A stretch of 64,000 bases of DNA from Apostichopus japonicus (taxonomy: Eukaryota; Echinodermata; Holothuroidea; Aspidochirotida; Stichopodidae): the NCBI RefSeq assembly GCF_037975245.1, contig NC_092576.1:14116611-14180610 (forward strand), written 5' to 3'. The position numbers and the translations under genes are program-made. Below, one piece after another: positions 60,201 to 64,000 of the stretch. A model generated the notes under the pieces. The model saw only the letters and a program-made list of their open reading frames with translations, was not told where the DNA came from and ran no database searches. The first letter of the stretch is position 1, and the number at the start of each line of letters is the position of its first letter.

Positions 60201-63200
60201 ATAAAATGCCAATATACAGAGATAGAATCAAGCAGCTAAAGAGCTTCTTCCTTACCTCATGGGGGTGTTACTGACGGAAGGATCCCAAGCACCAGACCTA
60301 CTAGGAGTCTGACCGCCGTCGTGAAGGGGTGTCTGTGAGCCGTAATGAGGGGTCCTGCTTCCTATTGTTCAAACCAAAGGAGAAAAAAAAAAAAAAAAAA
60401 AAAGGGGGTGTGTAATCTTATTGAATATTCGTAAGATGTACGTGTGCCAAACGTTGCACTACATTGAAGAATCTGCACCTGTTTGTTATTGAGCTGTGCA
60501 TTTGCATATGAATGCATATGCAATTGCATTTGCATATTGAGCTGTGCATTTGCATATATATAAGTTAAAGCATGCCGTCTGCTCGTCCTTGTTCACCCTG
60601 TCTCTCCATCTGTCAACATGTAACCTTGGACATGTCGTCCTATAACTGTCCTGTACGCCTAATTTTTATTCCTAGGACAGATAAGGGTTTCAGGTTTTTC
60701 AGGAATTTACAAATTCGTTTGAAAACAGAGTTAGGGTTTAGAAAGTGGGTTAGGGAACCAGTTCCTATGAAAATGAAGGATTGTCGTTCATTATCTGGGG
60801 TCAAAACTAGGAAAAAAGATTCAGAACATGTTTTTTGAAAAAGCGTCACATGTTTGGAATCCAGGGATTTGATTGGCCGATGCCCTTATTCGTCCTAGGA
60901 AAAAAAATTACGCGTCCTGTACAGTATGACTATGTTATGCAATAAACTATAACAAGATGTTAATACTCAACGTCGACTGTGTTCTACTTGATCACTTAAA
61001 GAACTCATATATCTAAACAAAGAAACATGACAGGCTGTTATTTTCTTCTCGTTTATTGTTATTCTCTCCGAGCTTAGAATAATCCCTTTACTTTTAGCAT
61101 TATTGAAGGTATCATGCACACAAACAAAGAAGAAAAAAGGTTCATAACCTCCAGCATTTTTTTTCCTTCTTTTTTTGAAAGAAACAAATTACCTGTAACA
61201 TTATAACAGTAATGCCTCAAAATACGGAAGGAAAAAATCCACAAATTTGTTTTTGAATGTCGAACACCAGCAGAAAATGGTATACAGAAAGGAACTGAGA
61301 TTTTTTAAATGTAATTCGTTGAAACTTTTATGAATCTGACGCTGCGTTAAAGTGGAGCTTTTTGGCCACCTTTGCTCTCCCGACCGCATTAACACATTCA
61401 CAGGGTCAACATAAACGATATGCTGTTGATTGCATCATCATACAATTTTCAATCTGTTCCTAATAATTTTCATAATGTATATATAAATTTTCATAAGGCA
61501 TTTTTTTATATACATACATTCTTTTTTTTTATAAAAAGGGTATTTATTTACAATAATTTTCGTAGGGTAAAAATAAATTTTCATAGGGTATGCACAAGGG
61601 AGGAATTGAACACAAGTCGAAGGAACGTCTGAGTTAAAATATACAAGCACAAGAAATCTTCGAGATGTTACGTACCATCGTGAACCGGTGTCTGGGAGCC
61701 GTACAGCGGCGTTCTGGACCCGGTCCCGTACATGGGGGTCTGGGATCCGTACATGGGTGTGCGACCGTACGACGTCGTCGAGCCATCCTTCCCTTTAGCG
61801 CTGAAACGAGAGATTTATGGACTGAGAGTTAACAACTTTTAGAGATTACAATGATCAGGAATTAAATAGGTCATCGTGAATGAAATGCAGAGAGGTGAGT
61901 TGCGGCTCAAATCGAGTTAAAAAGATGAGTAGATATTTCTGTTTATAGCTTCTGGAAAATCAGTTCAATCCCAACTGTGGAACCTGTCACATGTTACGTC
62001 ATGTGATTTGTCATGTGACCTACCCAATGATAGTCACCCTATTTCTGTCTACCGATATGGTCCTCATCATAGAGTGAAGTTCTAGCCTAACTGTGTAATC
62101 TGTCACATGTTACATCATGTGACTTGTCATGTGACTTACCCAATGATAGTCACCCTATTTCTGTCTACCGATATGGTCCTCATCATACATAGAGTGAAGC
62201 TCTAGCCTAACTGTGGAACCTGTCACATGTTACATCATGTGATTTGTCATGTGACTTACCCAATGATAGTCACCCTATTTCTGTCCACCGATATGGTCCT
62301 CATCATACATAGAGTGAAGCTCTAGCCTAACTGTGGAACCTGTCACATGTTACATCATGTGATTTGTCATGTGACTTACCCAATGATAGTCACCCTATTT
62401 CTGTCTACCTATATGGTCATCATAGAGTGATGTTCTAGCCTAACTGTGGAACCTGTCACATGTTACATCATGTGATTTGTCATGTGACTTACCCAATGAT
62501 AGTCACCCTATTTCTGTCTACCTATATGGTCATCATAGAGTGATGTTCTAGCCTAACTGTGGAACCTGTCACATGTTACATCATGTGATTTGTCATGTGA
62601 CTTACCCAATGATAGTCACCCTATTTCTGTCCACCGATATGGTCCTCATCATAGAGTGAAGCCCTAGCCTAACTGTGTAATCTGTCACATGTTACATCAT
62701 GTGATTTGTCATGTGACTTACCCAATGATAGTCACCCTATTTCTGTCTACCTATATGGTCATCATAGAGTGATGTTCTAGCCTAACTGTGGAACCTGTCA
62801 CATGTTACATCATGTGATTTGTCATGTGACTTACCCAATGATAGTCACCCTATTTCTGTCTACCGATATGGTCCTCATCATAGAGTGATGTTCTAGCCTA
62901 ACTGTGGAACCTGTCACATGTTACATCATGTGATTTGTCATGTGACTTACCCAATGATAGTCACCCTATTTCTGTCTACCTATATGGTCATCATAGAGTG
63001 ATGTTCTAGCCTAACTGTGGAACCTGTCACATGTTACATCATGTGATTTGTCATGTGACTTACCCAATGATAGTCACCCTATTTCTGTCCACCGATATGG
63101 TCCTCATCATAGAGTGAAGCCCTAGCCTAACTGTGTAATCTGTCACATGTTACATCATGTGATTTGTCATGTGACTTACCCAATGATAGTCACCCTATTT

Positions 63201-63982
63201 CTGTCTACCTATATGGTCATCATAGAGTGATGTTCTAGCCTAACTGTGGAACCTGTCACATGTTACATCATGTGATTTGTCATGTGACTTACCCAATGAT
63301 AGTCACCCTATTTCTGTCTACCGATATGGTCCTCATCATAGAGTGTAGCTCTAGCCTAACTGTGTATATCTGTCACATGTTACATCATGTGATTTGTCAT
63401 GTGACTTACCCAATGATAGTCACCCTATTTCTGTCTACCGATATGGTCCTCATCATAGAGTGTAGCTCTAGCCTAACTGTGTAATCTGTCACATATTACA
63501 TCATGTGATTTGTCATGTGACTTACCTAATGATAGTCACCCTATTTCTGTCTACCGATATGGTCCTCATCATAGAGTGTAGCTCTAGCCTAACTGTATAT
63601 CTGTCACATGTTACATCATGTGATTTGTCATGTGACTCACCCAATGATAGTCACCCTATTTCTGTCTACCGATATGGTCCTCATCATAGAGTGTAGCTCT
63701 AGCCTAACCGTGTAATCTGTCACATGTTACATCATGTGATTTGTCATGTGACTTACCCAATGATAGTCACCCTATTTCTGTCCACCGATATGGTCTTCAT
63801 CATACATAGAGTGAAGCTCTAGCCTAACTGTATAATCTGTCACATGTTACATCATGTGATTTGTCATGTGACTCACCCAATGATAGTCACCCTATTTCTG
63901 TCTACCGATATGGTCCTCATCATAGAGTGAAGCTCTAGCCTAACGGTGGAATCTGTAGCATCTTTGATAATGCCAATGTAGC
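54125..63982 (-). CDS. SUPT5H: Transcription elongation factor SPT5, C-terminal part
   Basis: Seen: seven exons with matching phases give 370 residues to the stop. In order they encode a KOW module ([19 protein letters not shown]), [14 protein letters not shown], repeats of the [12 protein letters not shown] kind, [12 protein letters not shown], an acidic FDESSPSPQ segment, Ser/Thr-Pro repeats ([21 protein letters not shown]) and terminal KOW exons with [11 protein letters not shown] and [20 protein letters not shown]. All match the C-terminal third of metazoan SPT5. With SPT4 it forms DSIF, which pauses RNA polymerase II and, once CDK9 phosphorylates the TP repeats, supports elongation in the nucleus. 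The N-terminal domains (NGN, earlier KOWs) lie beyond 64000. Odd: the first intron here contains a large array of exon fragments. Confidence 0.97.
54293..54960. repeat. AT-rich higher-order repeat in the last SPT5 intron
   Basis: ATATATAAGTTATATAATAT and CCTAAAAAATGAAGTATATT words alternate in blocks of about 230 bp, three times. ATATTAAAAGTTATGCAAAT ends the blocks. Confidence 0.88.
54950..55225. repeat. Tandem duplication in the last SPT5 intron
   Basis: AAAGTGTATCATTTCCAACT through ACGTTTAAGAATCGACCGTT recurs once about 155 bp later as AAAAGTGTATCATTACCAAC and following. Short ORFs on it (54924-55208) are not credited. Confidence 0.8.
55226..55899. other. SPT5 intron sequence, nothing recognised
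   Basis: The ORF at 55549-55758 (+) shows no motif. Confidence 0.5.
55900..55995 (-). CDS. SUPT5H: SPT5 exon, C-terminal KOW
   Basis: A 96-nt phase 0-0 exon of 32 codons between TTTCTACAG and GTAGGT. It encodes [20 protein letters not shown] and [12 protein letters not shown], matching human [20 protein letters not shown] and HLEPITPTKNNK. Confidence 0.97.
56196..56468 (-). mobile_element. tRNA-derived SINE type A, third copy
   Basis: Minus strand: GGTGGCATTTGAAGCAATGA, box B GGGTTCGACCCCCGG, GGTGGGTTTTTCATCCAAGA and then the shared body to AGCGACCACAAATGTGGGGG reversed. It lies in the intron between SPT5 exons 55900-55995 and 57110-57423, in the gene's orientation. Confidence 0.88.
56630..57098. 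repeat. Three to four copies of a 145-160-bp tandem repeat
   Basis: AGACTTGCTTCAAGTAGTTT, CTTGTTTGATCAAACTCATC, AAAAGGGTGCACAGGACT and GATGGCATACGACCTCCCGA recur in order from 56640 to 57095, ending about a dozen bases before the splice donor of the SPT5 exon at 57110. No exonic sequence is included. Confidence 0.93.
57110..57423 (-). CDS. SUPT5H: SPT5 exon, CTR2 repeats and KOW start
   Basis: A 314-nt exon between CCCCTGCAG and GTGAGT, completing a Pro codon with the previous exon. It encodes [54 protein letters not shown] and IGFNPATPG, then [19 protein letters not shown] and [11 protein letters not shown]. The TPSP(x)GY repeats are CTR2; [10 protein letters not shown] begins the C-terminal KOW fold (human WVTTDIQVKV, QTGVIRSV). 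Overlapping ORFs in other frames are shadows. Confidence 0.97.
57424..57879. other. SPT5 intron sequence, nothing recognised
   Basis: No repeat family or motif was seen. Confidence 0.5.
57880..58272. mobile_element. Small TIR element, hAT-like ends
   Basis: AGTGTTTACACGGGTACC at the left is inverted on the right in GGATAACCTGGGCAAACACT. GGGTACCCG-type palindromes lie inside both ends (AACCGGGTACCCGAGG and GGTGGGTACCCGGATAAC). AGTGTTT ends resemble hAT termini, but a clean 8-bp target duplication was not found. Confidence 0.6.
58357..58917. mobile_element. hAT-like TIR element of 561 bp
   Basis: Perfect 13-bp inverted ends, CAGGGATGTAAGT and ACTTACATCCCTG, flanked by ACATAT on both sides as a target duplication. 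CAGGG ends are typical of hAT elements. It contains a tandem 74-bp duplication (TAACACATCCTACTCCTAGC, ATGTTAGGCTAGCTCA twice, 58425-58560) and no complete transposase. It sits in an SPT5 intron. Confidence 0.8.
58918..59314. other. SPT5 intron sequence, nothing recognised
   Basis: The ORF at 58958-59272 (+) has no motif; a short repeat (CAGGCTGAAATAT and CAGGCTAAAATATT) occurs near 59078 and 59177. Confidence 0.5.
59315..59529 (-). CDS. SUPT5H: SPT5 exon, acidic segment and CTR2 start
   Basis: A 215-nt exon between CCGAACAG and GTAAGT. It encodes [20 protein letters not shown], then [38 protein letters not shown] and [11 protein letters not shown]. Human SPT5 has [23 protein letters not shown] and [20 protein letters not shown] here. 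The many Ser/Thr-Pro pairs are candidate CDK phosphorylation sites. Confidence 0.97.
59530..60255. other. SPT5 intron sequence, nothing recognised
   Basis: No coding or mobile element recognised on either strand. Confidence 0.5.
60256..60361 (-). CDS. SUPT5H: SPT5 exon, last CTR1 repeat
   Basis: A 106-nt exon between GAACAATAG and GTAAGG. It encodes [20 protein letters not shown] and [14 protein letters not shown], nearly the same as human [20 protein letters not shown] and SGAWDPNNPNTPSR. Two bases at each edge complete Gly and Arg codons with the neighbours. Confidence 0.97.
60362..61675. other. SPT5 intron sequence with simple repeats
   Basis: A poly-A tract lies at 60384-60404 and a TGCATATGAATGCATATGCA palindromic cluster at 60500-60560. 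TTTTCATA(A/G)GGTA words repeat around 61480-61600. No gene was found. Confidence 0.5.
61676..61800 (-). CDS. SUPT5H: SPT5 exon, first CTR repeats
   Basis: A 125-nt exon between GTTTCAG and GTACGT, one base in and one base out. It encodes [20 protein letters not shown] and [21 protein letters not shown]. The GSR/QTPMYGS units are the CTR1 repeats whose Thr is the P-TEFb (CDK9) target in metazoan SPT5. It joins the KOW exon as TIIG-AKGK, parallel to human TTVGSRRPGG. Confidence 0.97.
61972..63876 (-). repeat. Satellite of 16 SPT5 exon-end plus donor copies
   Basis: The unit of 111-120 bp consists, on the minus strand, of the exon portion from about ACAGATT through GTTAGGCTAGAGCTTCACTC to ATCATTGG, then a splice donor (GTAAGT in most), then intron TCACATGACAAATCACATGA ending at the next ACAG. 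Copies sit at CAATGATAG sites near 62025, 62141, 62261, 62381, 62492, 62608, 62723, 62837, 62953, 63067, 63181, 63296, 63411, 63529, 63642 and 63759; the true exon is the 17th. Five copies have TCG changed to TAG in the ISV codons. Plus-strand ORFs 63260-63696 are antisense to it. Confidence 0.96.
63877..63982 (-). CDS. SUPT5H: SPT5 exon, KOW module
   Basis: A 106-nt exon between ACCCTCCAG and GTGAGT. It encodes [19 protein letters not shown] and [15 protein letters not shown], matching human [20 protein letters not shown] and TISVDRQRLTTVG. Phase is 1 in and 2 out. The last 80 nt or so are the template of the array at 61972-63876. Its own donor is GTGAGT, while most copies have the stronger GTAAGT. 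Confidence 0.97.
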
Positions 63983-64000
63983 CTGGAGGGTGGTAAAGGA

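Noticed and set aside
63260-63696. Plus-strand repeat proteins ([13 protein letters not shown] type)
   Set aside because: Antisense reading of the SPT5 exon satellite, whose sense strand shows a clear exon origin.
61972-63876. CRISPR-like array
   Set aside because: Units are contiguous and homogeneous with no unique spacers, in an animal gene intron.

Overview
This is eukaryotic nuclear DNA: AT-rich, intron-dominated, with short coding exons bounded by consensus splice sites, tRNA-derived SINEs, TTAA-flanked MITEs and a very high load of tandem repeats. The two recognisable genes are conserved animal genes. Protein similarity and repeat style suggest a marine deuterostome invertebrate, probably an echinoderm and possibly a sea cucumber; that placement is inference.

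Both genes lie on the minus strand. Gene 1 (about 49.08 kb down past the left edge) is a sorting nexin of the SNX9/18/33 family, closest to SNX9. A five-codon first exon (49067-49081) is followed by a 20.8 kb intron, an SH3 exon (28058-28219), an acidic linker exon (26102-26206), a Ser-rich linker exon (23447-23590), three PX exons (5757-5879, 4394-4508, 3334-3464), the PX-BAR junction (about 2320-2382) and the first BAR exon (1066-1169). The rest of the BAR domain is beyond the left edge. Gene 2 (54125-63982, continuing past the right edge) is the C-terminal third of SPT5 (SUPT5H), the DSIF elongation factor: a KOW exon, the CDK9-type C-terminal repeats (GSRTPxYGSQTP, then TPSP-rich repeats) and the final KOW exons with the stop codon. 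Six of the seven SPT5 exons fit together with matching splice phases across every junction, giving one continuous frame with the seventh. The two genes have unrelated jobs (membrane remodelling, transcription elongation).

Between and inside the genes are SINEs of four types, a LINE 3' end, a TTAA-flanked element carrying a THAP zinc-finger remnant (41.0-42.7 kb), four copies of a 330-368 bp TTAA MITE, several other TIR elements, and more than twenty minisatellites. The 49.1-53.7 kb intergenic stretch holds one unassigned 179-codon ORF.

The most striking observation is that several tandem arrays are built from pieces of the host gene's own exons with their splice sites. The clearest is in SPT5: about 80 nt of the 3' end of the KOW exon, its splice donor and about 36 nt of intron are repeated 16 more times in the following intron (about 61.97-63.87 kb). 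Smaller versions occur at the SNX9 SH3 exon, the acidic linker exon and one PX exon.
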